Shown here piece after piece: positions 9,429 to 17,821 of a stretch of 64,000 nt of DNA. The stretch spans positions 1 through 64,000 of the forward strand of contig DEUB01000029.1 of assembly GCA_002362385.1 (NCBI GenBank), written 5' to 3'. The position numbers and the translations under genes were made by a program. Origin of the DNA: Lachnospiraceae bacterium UBA3273. Lineage in GTDB: Bacteria > Bacillota > Clostridia > Lachnospirales > Lachnospiraceae. The stretch's first letter is position 1. Each line of letters opens with the position of its first letter. A model generated the notes under the pieces. The model was not told where the DNA came from. It worked only from the letters and a program-made list of their open reading frames with translations, and did no database searches.

Positions 9429-9457
9429 TTGACATATAAAGTATGATTGTATACAAT
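9429..9457 (+). promoter_or_regulatory. Sigma-A promoter of the citrate/isocitrate operon
   Basis: TTGACA at 9429-9434, 17 nt, TACAAT at 9452-9457. The -35 is perfect and the -10 is 5 of 6. The -10 is embedded in a palindrome annotated separately. Confidence 0.75.
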
Positions 9458-9462
9458 AATAC
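9441..9462. promoter_or_regulatory. Near-perfect palindrome over the -10: candidate GntR/FCD operator
   Basis: The 12-bp core ATTGTATACAAT (9446-9457) is a perfect palindrome; arms GTAT (9441-9444) and ATAC (9459-9462) extend it to 22 bp with a single mismatched pair. TTGTATACAA-like sites are typical of FCD-type GntR regulators, and such a regulator is encoded two genes away at 10972. Binding would block the -10. Confidence 0.6.
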
Positions 9463-9513
9463 AGGAATGTGGATGGAGCCTTTTTGACCATATTCTGAGA
9501 GGAGACACGGTTT

Positions 9514-10956
9514 ATGAATATGAATAAAGATTATGATGCGGTCAATCTGTTTGAAAACAGACCCGTTACCATGAATTCCCATAACAATCTGTTGGAGATC
9601 GAGGAGCATATGTATATTCTGGATGACGTGAAGAAACCCAATGTTTTCCGGAATATGTTTCCTTATTCGGAGGTTCCTAAGATTCCCTTTAATGACAGGA
9701 TCGTACCCCATAATATGCCCAAAGATATCTGGATCACGGATACCACCTTCAGGGACGGACAGCAGTCGCGCACTCCCTATACCACGGAGCAGATCGTAAC
9801 GATTTACGATTATCTGCACAGGCTTGGGGGACCCAACGGCATGATCCGTGCCAGCGAGTTTTTTCTTTATTCCAAAAAGGACAGGGACGCCGTTTACAAA
9901 TGTATGGAGCGGGGCTACGAATTTCCCGAGGTAACCAGCTGGATCCGTGCCAGCAAGGAGGATTTCAAGCTGGTCAAGGAAATCGGCATGAAGGAGACGG
10001 GGATTTTAGTAAGCTGTTCCGATTATCATATTTTCCTGAAGCTGAAGATGACAAGAAGGCAGGCTATGGAGCATTATCTGAGCGTTGTACGGGACTGCCT
10101 TGAGGAGGGCATCAGCGTCCGCTGTCATCTTGAAGATATTACCAGGGCGGATATCTATGGCTATGTTGTGCCTTTCTGCCTGGAACTGATGAAACTGATG
10201 GAGGAGTATCAGATCCCCATTAAGGTCCGTGCCTGCGATACCATGGGATACGGAGTCAATTATGCCGGCGCGGTCATACCAAGAAGCGTACAGGGGATCA
10301 TTTATGCCATCCATACCCATGCGGGAGTTCCCCATTCCCTGATCGAATGGCACGGGCATAATGATTTTTACAAGGCCGTATCCAATTCAACGACGGCGTG
10401 GCTCTATGGCTGTTCCGGCGTCAATACGTCTTTGTTCGGTATCGGCGAGCGTACGGGAAATACGCCTCTTGAGGCCATGGTATTTGAATATGCCCAGCTA
10501 AAGGGAAACCTAAACGGCATGGATACGACGGTCATTACGGAGCTTGCGGAGTATTATGAAAAAGAGATCGGCTATGAGATTCCACCCAGAACGCCTTTTG
10601 TAGGAAAGAACTTTAATGTGACCAGGGCGGGGATCCATGCGGACGGCCTCTTGAAAAATGAGGAGATTTATAATATCTTTGATACAGAGAAGTTTTTAAA
10701 CAGGCCTGTGCGCTGCGCCGTGTCCAATACATCGGGCCTTGCGGGCATTGCCCACTGGCTGAACACTTATTTCGGGTTAAAGGGAGACGAGCAGTTTCAG
10801 AAAAACGACGCTTTGATCGCAGAATTGAAAAAGTGGGTGGATAAACAGTATGAGGACGGCCGTGTGACGGTCATTACGGATGAAGAGCTGGTGGAACAGA
10901 TCATCACAACCTGCAGGGAGCTTGGGATCGATTATCCGGGAGAGAAAAATCAGTAA
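9514..10956 (+). CDS. HMGL/2-isopropylmalate-synthase-family enzyme, candidate Re-citrate synthase
   Basis: 480-aa acyl-CoA/oxo-acid condensing enzyme of the DRE-TIM (LeuA/homocitrate synthase) family. TTFRDGQQSR near residue 75 and HTHAG/EWHGHND near 270-285 supply the metal-binding and catalytic blocks. It has a ~65-residue N-terminal extension and lacks the LeuA allosteric domain. Anaerobic clostridia use a member of this family (Re-citrate synthase, first shown in Clostridium kluyveri) in place of GltA to make citrate from acetyl-CoA and oxaloacetate. The co-directional gntR and NADP-isocitrate dehydrogenase 15 and 717 bp downstream fit that role. A homocitrate or isopropylmalate synthase is the alternative; leu genes are absent here. 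Start ATG 9514 has GAGAGGAG 9 nt upstream; ATG 9520 is also possible. Confidence 0.72.
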   Translation: MNMNKDYDAVNLFENRPVTMNSHNNLLEIEEHMYILDDVKKPNVFRNMFPYSEVPKIPFNDRIVPHNMPKDIWITDTTFRDGQQSRTPYTTEQIVTIYDYLHRLGGPNGMIRASEFFLYSKKDRDAVYKCMERGYEFPEVTSWIRASKEDFKLVKEIGMKETGILVSCSDYHIFLKLKMTRRQAMEHYLSVVRDCLEEGISVRCHLEDITRADIYGYVVPFCLELMKLMEEYQIPIKVRACDTMGYGVNYAGAVIPRSVQGIIYAIHTHAGVPHSLIEWHGHNDFYKAVSNSTTAWLYGCSGVNTSLFGIGERTGNTPLEAMVFEYAQLKGNLNGMDTTVITELAEYYEKEIGYEIPPRTPFVGKNFNVTRAGIHADGLLKNEEIYNIFDTEKFLNRPVRCAVSNTSGLAGIAHWLNTYFGLKGDEQFQKNDALIAELKKWVDKQYEDGRVTVITDEELVEQIITTCRELGIDYPGEKNQ

Positions 10957-10971
10957 AAGGAAGTAAAATTC

Positions 10972-11649
10972 ATGAGTGACTATAATCTGAAAGAAGAGGT
11001 TACGGACAAATATTCTCTGCGCGGAAGGGTTTTCCACAAGATCAGAGAGGATATTCTGAACGGAAAATATAAGGAAAATGACGAGCTCAGGGAAGCGGCC
11101 ATAGGAGATGAACTGGGAGTTTCCAGGACTCCTGTAAGAGAGGCCTTCAGGCAGCTGGAACTGGAAGGATTGATCCGTATCGTACCCAATAAGGGAGCTT
11201 ATGTGACGGGAATCACTTCTAAGGATGTGGCGGATATCTATATGATACGCTCCCTTCTCGAGGGGCTTTGTGCCGAGTGGGCGTCGGAGCATATCACGGA
11301 AGAGCAGATGCAGGAGATGGAAGAAAATGTATATCTTTCGGAATTCCATGCGGGGAAAGGACATACGGAGCAGATTGCCGTTTTGGACAACCGTTTTCAT
11401 GAAATCTTGTATGAAGCCTGCGACAGTAAGATGTTAGAGCACTTATTGAAGGATTTCCATCAATACGTGTACCGTGTCAGGAAACAGACGCTTTCCCAGG
11501 ATTCCAGAGGAAATGCATCCAATCATGAACATCGGGAAATCATGGAAGCGATCAAGGCGCACGACGGCGAACGTGCGGCGGAGCTTGCAAAGCTCCATAT
11601 GCTGAAGGCCTATGAAAACATCAAACAGAAAGGTCTGTTAAAAGAATAA
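10972..11649 (+). CDS. GntR-family transcriptional regulator, FadR/FCD subfamily
   Basis: 225-aa repressor-like protein. N-terminal winged helix (about residues 18-80) with the GntR signature VSRTPVREAFRQLELEGLI, then an all-helical FCD ligand domain (about 88-215) with His/Asp/Glu positions typical of metal-dependent effector binding (DNRFHEILYEAC). It lies between the condensing enzyme and isocitrate dehydrogenase with spacers of 15 and 24 bp, so it is almost certainly in the same operon, and the palindrome at 9441-9462 is its likely operator (autoregulation). The effector is not visible from sequence; citrate, 2-oxoglutarate or another carboxylate would fit the context. Confidence 0.85.
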   Translation: MSDYNLKEEVTDKYSLRGRVFHKIREDILNGKYKENDELREAAIGDELGVSRTPVREAFRQLELEGLIRIVPNKGAYVTGITSKDVADIYMIRSLLEGLCAEWASEHITEEQMQEMEENVYLSEFHAGKGHTEQIAVLDNRFHEILYEACDSKMLEHLLKDFHQYVYRVRKQTLSQDSRGNASNHEHREIMEAIKAHDGERAAELAKLHMLKAYENIKQKGLLKE

Positions 11650-11673
11650 AAATAATCGAAAGGACATGAGCAG

Positions 11674-12879
11674 ATGGCAAAAATTGAGATGAAGACACCC
11701 CTTGTAGAGATGGATGGAGATGAAATGACCCGCATTCTCTGGAAAATGATTAAGGACGAGTTATTGCTTCCTTATATCGATCTGAAGACGGAGTATTATG
11801 ATCTGGGTCTTTCCTACAGGAATGAGACCGACGATCAGGTAACCCTTGACAGCGCAGAGGCAACGAAAAAATACGGCGTTGCGGTAAAGTGCGCTACCAT
11901 CACGCCTAACGGGGCGCGTATGGACGAATATCATTTAAAGGAAATGTGGAAAAGCCCCAACGGGACTATCAGGGCGGCTTTGGACGGGACCGTATTCCGG
12001 ACGCCCATCGTGGTCAAGGGCATCGAGCCCTGTGTCAGAAACTGGGAAAAGCCCATTACCCTTGCCCGCCATGCATACGGGGATGTGTATAAGAACACGG
12101 AGATCAAGGTTAACGGACCGGGAAAAGCGGAGCTGGTCTTTACGGATGAAGCGGGGAATGAAACAAGGGAACTGATCCATAATTTTACAGGTGCGGGGAT
12201 CATCCAGGGAATGCACAATACGGAAAAATCCATTGAGAGCTTTGCAAGGGCCTGCTTTAATTATGCGCTGGATACGAAACAGGATCTGTGGTTCGCTACA
12301 AAGGATACCATTTCAAAGAAATATGACCATACCTTTAAGGATATTTTCCAGGAGATCTTTGACGGGGAATATAAGGACAAATTTGACCAGGCTGGAATAG
12401 AATATTTCTATACGCTGATCGACGACGCCGTTGCCAGGGTAATGAAGGCAAAGGGCGGATTCATCTGGGCGTGCAAAAACTATGACGGGGATGTTATGAG
12501 CGATATGGTAAGCAGCGCCTTCGGCTCCCTTGCTATGATGACCTCCGTACTGGTATCCCCTTCCGGCGTTTATGAATACGAGGCTGCCCACGGGACGGTA
12601 CAGAGACACTATTATAAGCACTTAAAAGGGGAAGAGACCTCTACCAATTCCGTTGCCACGATATTTGCATGGACAGGCGCTTTGCGGAAACGCGGGGAAC
12701 TGGACGGCATAAAAGAGCTTATGGAATTTGCGGACAGGCTGGAGAAGGCAACGATCGCCACCATCGAATCGGGCAGGATGACAAAGGATTTGGCATTGAT
12801 AACCTCGTTAAAAGATGTTACAGTACTAAATAGTGAAAACTTTATTAAAGAAATCAGGAAAACTTTAGAGGAAATGTAA
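11674..12879 (+). CDS. icd: NADP-dependent isocitrate dehydrogenase (eukaryote-like homodimeric type)
   Basis: Oxidative decarboxylation of isocitrate to 2-oxoglutarate with NADPH formation. The 401-aa length and motifs such as VEMDGDEMTR near the start, ATITPNGARMDEY and SPNGTIRAALDGTVFR match the homodimeric eukaryotic/Thermotoga-like subfamily rather than the E. coli type. Clustering with the candidate Re-citrate synthase suggests a biosynthetic half-TCA route to glutamate. Aconitase is not in this window. The next gene starts only 5 bp after the stop, so the operon continues into the MBOAT pair. Confidence 0.93.
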   Translation: MAKIEMKTPLVEMDGDEMTRILWKMIKDELLLPYIDLKTEYYDLGLSYRNETDDQVTLDSAEATKKYGVAVKCATITPNGARMDEYHLKEMWKSPNGTIRAALDGTVFRTPIVVKGIEPCVRNWEKPITLARHAYGDVYKNTEIKVNGPGKAELVFTDEAGNETRELIHNFTGAGIIQGMHNTEKSIESFARACFNYALDTKQDLWFATKDTISKKYDHTFKDIFQEIFDGEYKDKFDQAGIEYFYTLIDDAVARVMKAKGGFIWACKNYDGDVMSDMVSSAFGSLAMMTSVLVSPSGVYEYEAAHGTVQRHYYKHLKGEETSTNSVATIFAWTGALRKRGELDGIKELMEFADRLEKATIATIESGRMTKDLALITSLKDVTVLNSENFIKEIRKTLEEM

Positions 12880-12884
12880 TTGTT

Positions 12885-14315
12885 ATGGATTTTATATCTG
12901 TAGCTTATCTGGGCTTTTTAGGAATATTGATCGTTTTGTATTATTTGGTACCCAAAAACAGGCAGTGGATCCTGCTGCTTGTTTTTGGTATCTTTTTTTA
13001 TAGCTGTTTTTCCTTGAAGATGTGGATATTCCTGCTCTTTACGGCGGTAACCACCTATTTGTACGCCCGTTTCTTTTGCGGATCGGGAAGGTGGCTCTTT
13101 ATGATAACGGCGGTAAATGTGCTGGCACTTTTTTTACTTAAGCTGTCGGCTTCCGGGCTTTCCTTTGTAAACGGGCTGGGGCTTGACCGCTTTGCAGTAC
13201 TGTTACCTGTGGGGATCTCGTTTTATACCCTGCAGACCATTGCCTATATGACGGATGTACATAAGGGAAGGATCGAAGCCCAGAATAATTTTTTAAAATA
13301 TCTTTTGTTCATTACCTTTTTTCCCCAGATCTTACAGGGACCTATTCCCAGATACGAGGAGCTGGGAAGCCAGCTGTATGAGGGACGGGCTTACAAAACG
13401 GAGAATTTAAGGGACGGCGCCTATCTGATCCTCTGGGGCTTTTTCCAGAAGATGGTCATAGCGGACCGGTGCAATATCGTTGTCAATGAAATATTCGGAA
13501 ATTACACGGGGTATGACGGACTTTATTTCCTGATAGGGGGCATCCTGTACAGCTTACAGCTGTATACGGACTTTGCGGGATGCGTTTCCATTGCATCGGG
13601 AAGCGCAAAGATGCTTGGCATTGAGCTTACGCAGAATTTTGCCCATCCCTATTTTGCTCTGTCCATTAAGGATTTTTGGCGAAGATGGCATATTTCCTTA
13701 AGCCGGTTTTTAAAGGATTATATTTATATCCCCTTAGGCGGTAACAGGAAGGGAAAGCTTAGGAAATATAGTAATCTCATGCTGACCTTTTTTATAAGCG
13801 GGATCTGGCACGGGATAGGCACCCATTTTCTCATATGGGGGCTTTTACACGGCTTTTACCAGGTTATGGGAGAAGTGCTTTTGCCTGTTAAGAAAGGCCT
13901 GTTAAAAATAACGGGAATGGAAAAGGGATGTTTTGCCCATCGCTTTTTTTCCAGGCTTTTTACCTGCTTTCTGGTTATGACGGCATGGATATTTTTCCGT
14001 GCGGAAAGCACGTCCAAGGCAGTCTATATGGTCTGCCATATGTTTATGAAGTGGAATCCGTGGATCCTGTTTTCGGGCCAGCTTTATGCCCTTGGCATGA
14101 CGGAAGAGGAATGGCTTTTGCTGATTCTTTGCATGATCCTTCTGATCGTCATCGCCGTGCTGCACGAAAAGGGGATCCGTATCAGGGAAAGCTTTGCAAA
14201 GCAGCCCTTAATCTTTCGGTGGCTTATATTGTTCGCGTGGATCTTTGTGATCCTCATAGCGGGGATCTACGGACCGGGATATGACTCGGCACAGTTTATT
14301 TACGGAGGGTTTTAA
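12885..14315 (+). CDS. MBOAT-family O-acyltransferase (AlgI/DltB-like)
   Basis: 476-aa multi-spanning membrane protein with the MBOAT landmarks: GISFYTLQTIAY, FFPQILQGPIPRY, an FWRRWHISLSRFLKDYIYIPLGG block, and the invariant His309 in IWHGIG plus His322 in WGLLHG. These enzymes carry an activated acyl group across the membrane for O-acylation of extracellular polysaccharides or other wall polymers. The gene immediately downstream (start abutting the stop, no spacer) encodes an SGNH-like membrane-anchored partner, the usual two-component arrangement (compare AlgI/AlgJ, PatA/PatB). The acceptor polymer cannot be told from this window; no glycan-biosynthesis cluster adjoins. Confidence 0.9.
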   Translation: MDFISVAYLGFLGILIVLYYLVPKNRQWILLLVFGIFFYSCFSLKMWIFLLFTAVTTYLYARFFCGSGRWLFMITAVNVLALFLLKLSASGLSFVNGLGLDRFAVLLPVGISFYTLQTIAYMTDVHKGRIEAQNNFLKYLLFITFFPQILQGPIPRYEELGSQLYEGRAYKTENLRDGAYLILWGFFQKMVIADRCNIVVNEIFGNYTGYDGLYFLIGGILYSLQLYTDFAGCVSIASGSAKMLGIELTQNFAHPYFALSIKDFWRRWHISLSRFLKDYIYIPLGGNRKGKLRKYSNLMLTFFISGIWHGIGTHFLIWGLLHGFYQVMGEVLLPVKKGLLKITGMEKGCFAHRFFSRLFTCFLVMTAWIFFRAESTSKAVYMVCHMFMKWNPWILFSGQLYALGMTEEEWLLLILCMILLIVIAVLHEKGIRIRESFAKQPLIFRWLILFAWIFVILIAGIYGPGYDSAQFIYGGF

Positions 14316-15770
14316 ATGAAAAGATGGAAAGCCCTGATCAAGTGCATAGCGTTTATCTCTATTTTTGTCCTGCTGTTTTTGTACGTACAGGAGCTTCTCA
14401 GGGATAAGTGGGCGGAAGGGGAGTACAATGTAACGACGAAGGTCAGGGGATTTTATGAAGAAGAGGAAAATACTCTTGATGTGATCTTTATAGGCTCCAG
14501 CCAGATGTATGCGGATATGGCTCCTGCGGTGCTGTTTCATGAATACGGCATTACCTCTTATGATTTCTGCGCCAATGAGCAGCCGATGTGGATCTCTTAT
14601 TATTACATTAAGGAGGCGCTTAAACATCAGACGCCTAAAGTTATCGTGCTGGATGTGTTTACCGTATACGGGGAGGATTATGAAGAGGAAGGGGTTACCC
14701 ATATCAATCTGGACGACCTGCCCATGTCCCTTAACAAAATAGCCGCGATTTGCGACAGCGTGCCGGCAGGAATGCGTTATTCCTTCTATTTTCCGCTGGC
14801 AAAGTATCATAACACCTGGACGGATTTCTTTGAGGGAAAGGCGGAGCTTTCCTTTTACCATGAAAGCGACCCCTATAAAGGGTATTCTCCCTTTGTTTTT
14901 GCGGCAGATTATGAAGAAAGCGCAAAGCCCGAGGTGGTAAACCAAAGGGAAAGCGAGCCTATACCGGAGCGTGCAGGGACATGGCTTCGCAAAATCATCG
15001 ACCTTTGCAAAGAGGAAGGGGTTCCCCTTGTCCTTACTAAAACCCCCAACGGGAATGCGGAAAGACAGAAACTGTATAACAGCGTATCAGAGCTTGCTAA
15101 AGAAACCGGTACGCCTTTTCTTAACATGAATGTGCTTTTAGACGGACAGGCCCATGTCAATGTACTGCAGGCCGAGAAAATATCCATGCTGATGGGAGAG
15201 TATCTTGTTTCCCATTATGAGTTTGAGGATAAAAGAAAAGATCCGGCATATGCGGAATGGGTGCAGGATGCAGGGCTGTTTTACAGGCAGAAGGCAAAAT
15301 GCCAACTGATCAGTGCCCGGACCTTTGAGGAATATATCCCCCTTCTTGCGGATGAGGATTATATTGTCTGTATCAGTGCAAAAAACAGCAAAGGACAGCC
15401 TTTTTTGGGGGAGGACGTGAATCTGTTAAACGACTGTCTTAATTTGCGGTGTGAGCTGGATAAAAATGCAGAAGGGACTTATTGCGCGGTTATTGACGGC
15501 GGAACGGTCGTTTATGAAACTGCCACGGAAAATCAGAAAGCCCCGGAGGGATCGGATGAATTTACCCTTGAGACTTCCGGGTTAAATATCTGGGTGGCTT
15601 CCCCGGGAGGGCTGCCGGACCGTTCCGCTTATATCACGGTCAACGGAACGGATTTTTCCATGGACGGCGACGGATTGAATATTGCCGTTTACGATAAGGT
15701 TCTGGGGGAGCTGTTTGAAATGTCGGTTTTGGACATCGGACAGGAGATGAAACCGGTAAGAAAAGAATGA
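14316..15770 (+). CDS. Membrane-anchored SGNH-like partner of the MBOAT, with C-terminal FAM3/ILEI-like domain
   Basis: 484 aa. One N-terminal membrane helix (residues ~8-26) places the rest outside. Residues ~45-310 resemble the SGNH/AlgX-type acyltransferase partner: the serine block reads FIGSSQMYADM, and IVLDVFTVYG and ETGTPFLNM follow. The C-terminal ~145 residues differ: EEYIPLLADEDYIVCISAKN (338-357), YCAVIDGGTVVYE (389-401), then SAYITVNGTDFS (437-448) and GDGLNIAVYD with GELFEMSVLD (to 473). These match, by eye, the two halves of the FAM3/ILEI fold but in swapped order. ATG directly abuts the MBOAT stop, implying translational coupling and a joint role in O-acylation of a surface polymer. 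The SGNH call is fair; the ILEI-like call is an inference. Confidence 0.7.
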   Translation: MKRWKALIKCIAFISIFVLLFLYVQELLRDKWAEGEYNVTTKVRGFYEEEENTLDVIFIGSSQMYADMAPAVLFHEYGITSYDFCANEQPMWISYYYIKEALKHQTPKVIVLDVFTVYGEDYEEEGVTHINLDDLPMSLNKIAAICDSVPAGMRYSFYFPLAKYHNTWTDFFEGKAELSFYHESDPYKGYSPFVFAADYEESAKPEVVNQRESEPIPERAGTWLRKIIDLCKEEGVPLVLTKTPNGNAERQKLYNSVSELAKETGTPFLNMNVLLDGQAHVNVLQAEKISMLMGEYLVSHYEFEDKRKDPAYAEWVQDAGLFYRQKAKCQLISARTFEEYIPLLADEDYIVCISAKNSKGQPFLGEDVNLLNDCLNLRCELDKNAEGTYCAVIDGGTVVYETATENQKAPEGSDEFTLETSGLNIWVASPGGLPDRSAYITVNGTDFSMDGDGLNIAVYDKVLGELFEMSVLDIGQEMKPVRKE

Positions 15771-15800
15771 CGATTATAGAAGAAACGGAGTTTAAGCATC

Positions 15801-17744
15801 ATGATCTTATCATGTCATGAATTATCAAAATCTTTCAATGAGGAGCTTTTGTTCTCTCATTGTTCCTTTCATATAGAAGACCAGGAAAAGGCCGCCATCA
15901 TCGGCAGCAACGGATGCGGAAAGACGACCCTGGTGCGCATGATCTTAGGGAAGGAGTCCCCGGATGACGGAACTGTTACCTTTGCAAAGGATAAGACCAT
16001 AGGGTATCTTGCGCAGCATCAGGAGGATATGGATCTTGAGAGGACCATATATGAAGAGCTGCTCACTACAAAGGCCCATATTATCCGTATGGAGGAGACG
16101 CTCAGGGAACTGGAAGCAAAGATGCATACCGTTACGGATGAGGATGCCTTAAAGGAAATTATGGAGCGTTATGAAAATCTTACCCATGCCTTTAAGCTGG
16201 AAAACGGATTTACCTACAAAAGTGAAATTGCAGGGGTGTTAAACGGCCTGGGATTTTCGGAGGAGGAATTCGACAAGCCGGTTTCCGCTTTGTCCGGCGG
16301 GCAGAAAACCCGGGTGGCGCTTGGAAAGATTCTTTTGATGAACCCGGATATTATTTTTTTGGACGAGCCTACCAACCATCTGGATATGGATTCCATACGA
16401 TGGCTGGAAAATTATCTGATCCATTATAAAGGGGCTGTGGTTCTGATCTCCCACGACCGGTATTTTTTAAATAAGATCGTAGGGAAGATCATTAAGATCG
16501 ATAATCATAAGACCACGGTCTTTATGGGCAGCTATACGGATTATTCCGAGAAGAAGCGTTTGCTTCGGAACAGCCTGATGCACGCATATTTAAACCAGCA
16601 GCGGGAGATCAGGCATCAGGAAGAGGTTATTGCCAAATTAAAGTCCTTTAACAGGGAAAAGTCCATAAGACGGGCGGAAAGCCGGGAAAAGGCCCTTGCC
16701 AAGGTAGAGGTATTGGAAAAGCCCGTAGAGGATGTAAGGCAGATGAATTTCACACTGACCCCTTCCAAGATCTCGGGCAATGATGTGCTGAGCGTGGAAA
16801 ATCTGGAAAAGGCCTATGATGGTAATATCCTGTTTCAGGAATTGAATATGGAGATCAAGCGGGGCGAGCATGTTGCCATAATAGGGAGGAACGGAACGGG
16901 TAAAACCACCATCTTAAAGATCATCAACGATCTTGTTACGCCGGAGAACGGCGTCATCAGGCTGGGAACAAATGTGGAGATCGGTTATTACGACCAGGAG
17001 CACCATGTGCTCCATCCCGAAAAGACGATATTTGAGGAAATTTCCGATGATTATCCTTATCTGACCGGAACCCAGATTCGGAATACCATGGCGGCTTTCC
17101 TGTTTACGGGGGACGATGTCTTTAAAAAGATAGAGTCCTTAAGCGGCGGCGAAAGGGGAAGGGTCAGCCTGGCAAAGCTGATGTTGTCGACAGCTAATTT
17201 CCTGATACTGGACGAGCCTACCAACCATTTGGACATTGCATCCAAAGAAATACTGGAACAGGCTTTAAATAACTATGAGGGAACTGTGCTCTATGTTTCC
17301 CACGACCGTTATTTTATCAACCGGACAGCCCACCGCATTCTCGATCTGGAGGGAAAGAAACTCGTTTCCTATCTGGGAAATTATGATTATTATCTGGAAA
17401 AGCACGGAGATATTTATGCTTCGGACGGTCTTTCTAAAACGCCGGGGGCGGATATTAAGAAGGATGCCGGCGAAGGGAAGCTTAACTGGCAGGAGCAAAA
17501 GGAAGTAAAGGCAAGGAGGAGAAAGCTGGAATCGGATCTTTTAAAGACGGAAACGCAGATTTCGGATATAGAAGAGAAGCTTCTTAAGCTGGATGAGGAA
17601 ATGGCGCAGGAGGAGGTCGCCACGGATGTGGCACGGCTGACAAAACTGTCCAAAGAAAGGGATGCCCTTTCAGAAGATCTGGAAAAATTATACGAATTGT
17701 GGGAAAGCCTTTCGGAAGAAAAGGAGAGCCAGGCAGGGGAATAA
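15801..17744 (+). CDS. ABC-F family ATPase with C-terminal coiled coil
   Basis: Soluble tandem ATPase of 647 aa that acts on the ribosome (ABC-F proteins modulate translation or protect it from antibiotics). Two nucleotide-binding domains are complete: Walker A GSNGCGKTT and GRNGTGKTT, signatures LSGGQKTRVALGK and LSGGERGRVSLAK, and the ABC-F hallmark DEPTNHLD after each Walker B. The charged linker between them (~245-320) corresponds to the P-site tRNA interaction motif. The C-terminal ~90 residues are heptad-like (KARRRKLESDLLKTETQISDIEEKLLKLDEEMA), as in Uup/YdiF. No membrane segments. It follows the MBOAT pair by 30 bp. Housekeeping factor versus resistance determinant cannot be decided from sequence; the context gives no sign of resistance. 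Confidence 0.9.
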   Translation: MILSCHELSKSFNEELLFSHCSFHIEDQEKAAIIGSNGCGKTTLVRMILGKESPDDGTVTFAKDKTIGYLAQHQEDMDLERTIYEELLTTKAHIIRMEETLRELEAKMHTVTDEDALKEIMERYENLTHAFKLENGFTYKSEIAGVLNGLGFSEEEFDKPVSALSGGQKTRVALGKILLMNPDIIFLDEPTNHLDMDSIRWLENYLIHYKGAVVLISHDRYFLNKIVGKIIKIDNHKTTVFMGSYTDYSEKKRLLRNSLMHAYLNQQREIRHQEEVIAKLKSFNREKSIRRAESREKALAKVEVLEKPVEDVRQMNFTLTPSKISGNDVLSVENLEKAYDGNILFQELNMEIKRGEHVAIIGRNGTGKTTILKIINDLVTPENGVIRLGTNVEIGYYDQEHHVLHPEKTIFEEISDDYPYLTGTQIRNTMAAFLFTGDDVFKKIESLSGGERGRVSLAKLMLSTANFLILDEPTNHLDIASKEILEQALNNYEGTVLYVSHDRYFINRTAHRILDLEGKKLVSYLGNYDYYLEKHGDIYASDGLSKTPGADIKKDAGEGKLNWQEQKEVKARRRKLESDLLKTETQISDIEEKLLKLDEEMAQEEVATDVARLTKLSKERDALSEDLEKLYELWESLSEEKESQAGE

Positions 17745-17763
17745 CAGACGGGGAATAATTTTT

Positions 17764-17781
17764 TTGACATATTTTTAACAG
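17764..17781. promoter_or_regulatory. Candidate Rex operator overlapping the -35
   Basis: The 18-bp stretch matches the clostridial/bacillar Rex box TTGTTAA-N4-TTAACAA at 10 of 14 defined positions. The right half-site TTAACA is perfect; the left half reads TTGACAT. Its position over the -35 of rex would give autorepression relieved by NADH. The left half coincides with the -35 hexamer, which inflates its match. Confidence 0.4.
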
Positions 17782-17792
17782 AAGATTATAAT
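17764..17792 (+). promoter_or_regulatory. Consensus sigma-A promoter of the rex operon
   Basis: TTGACA at 17764-17769, a 17-nt spacer and TATAAT at 17787-17792: both hexamers are perfect. A ribosome site (GGGGG, 17811-17815) follows at the expected distance before GTG 17822. Confidence 0.88.
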
Positions 17793-17821
17793 AAAAATAA
17801 GTATATTTAGGGGGCACCGAT

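Noticed and set aside
14208..14945. 245-aa minus-strand frame across the MBOAT/SGNH junction
   Set aside because: No domain, no ribosome site; spans two convincing sense genes.
15801..17744. ABC-F ATPase as an antibiotic-resistance determinant
   Set aside because: Sequence and context fit housekeeping Uup/YdiF-type members; no resistance neighbours or mobile elements.
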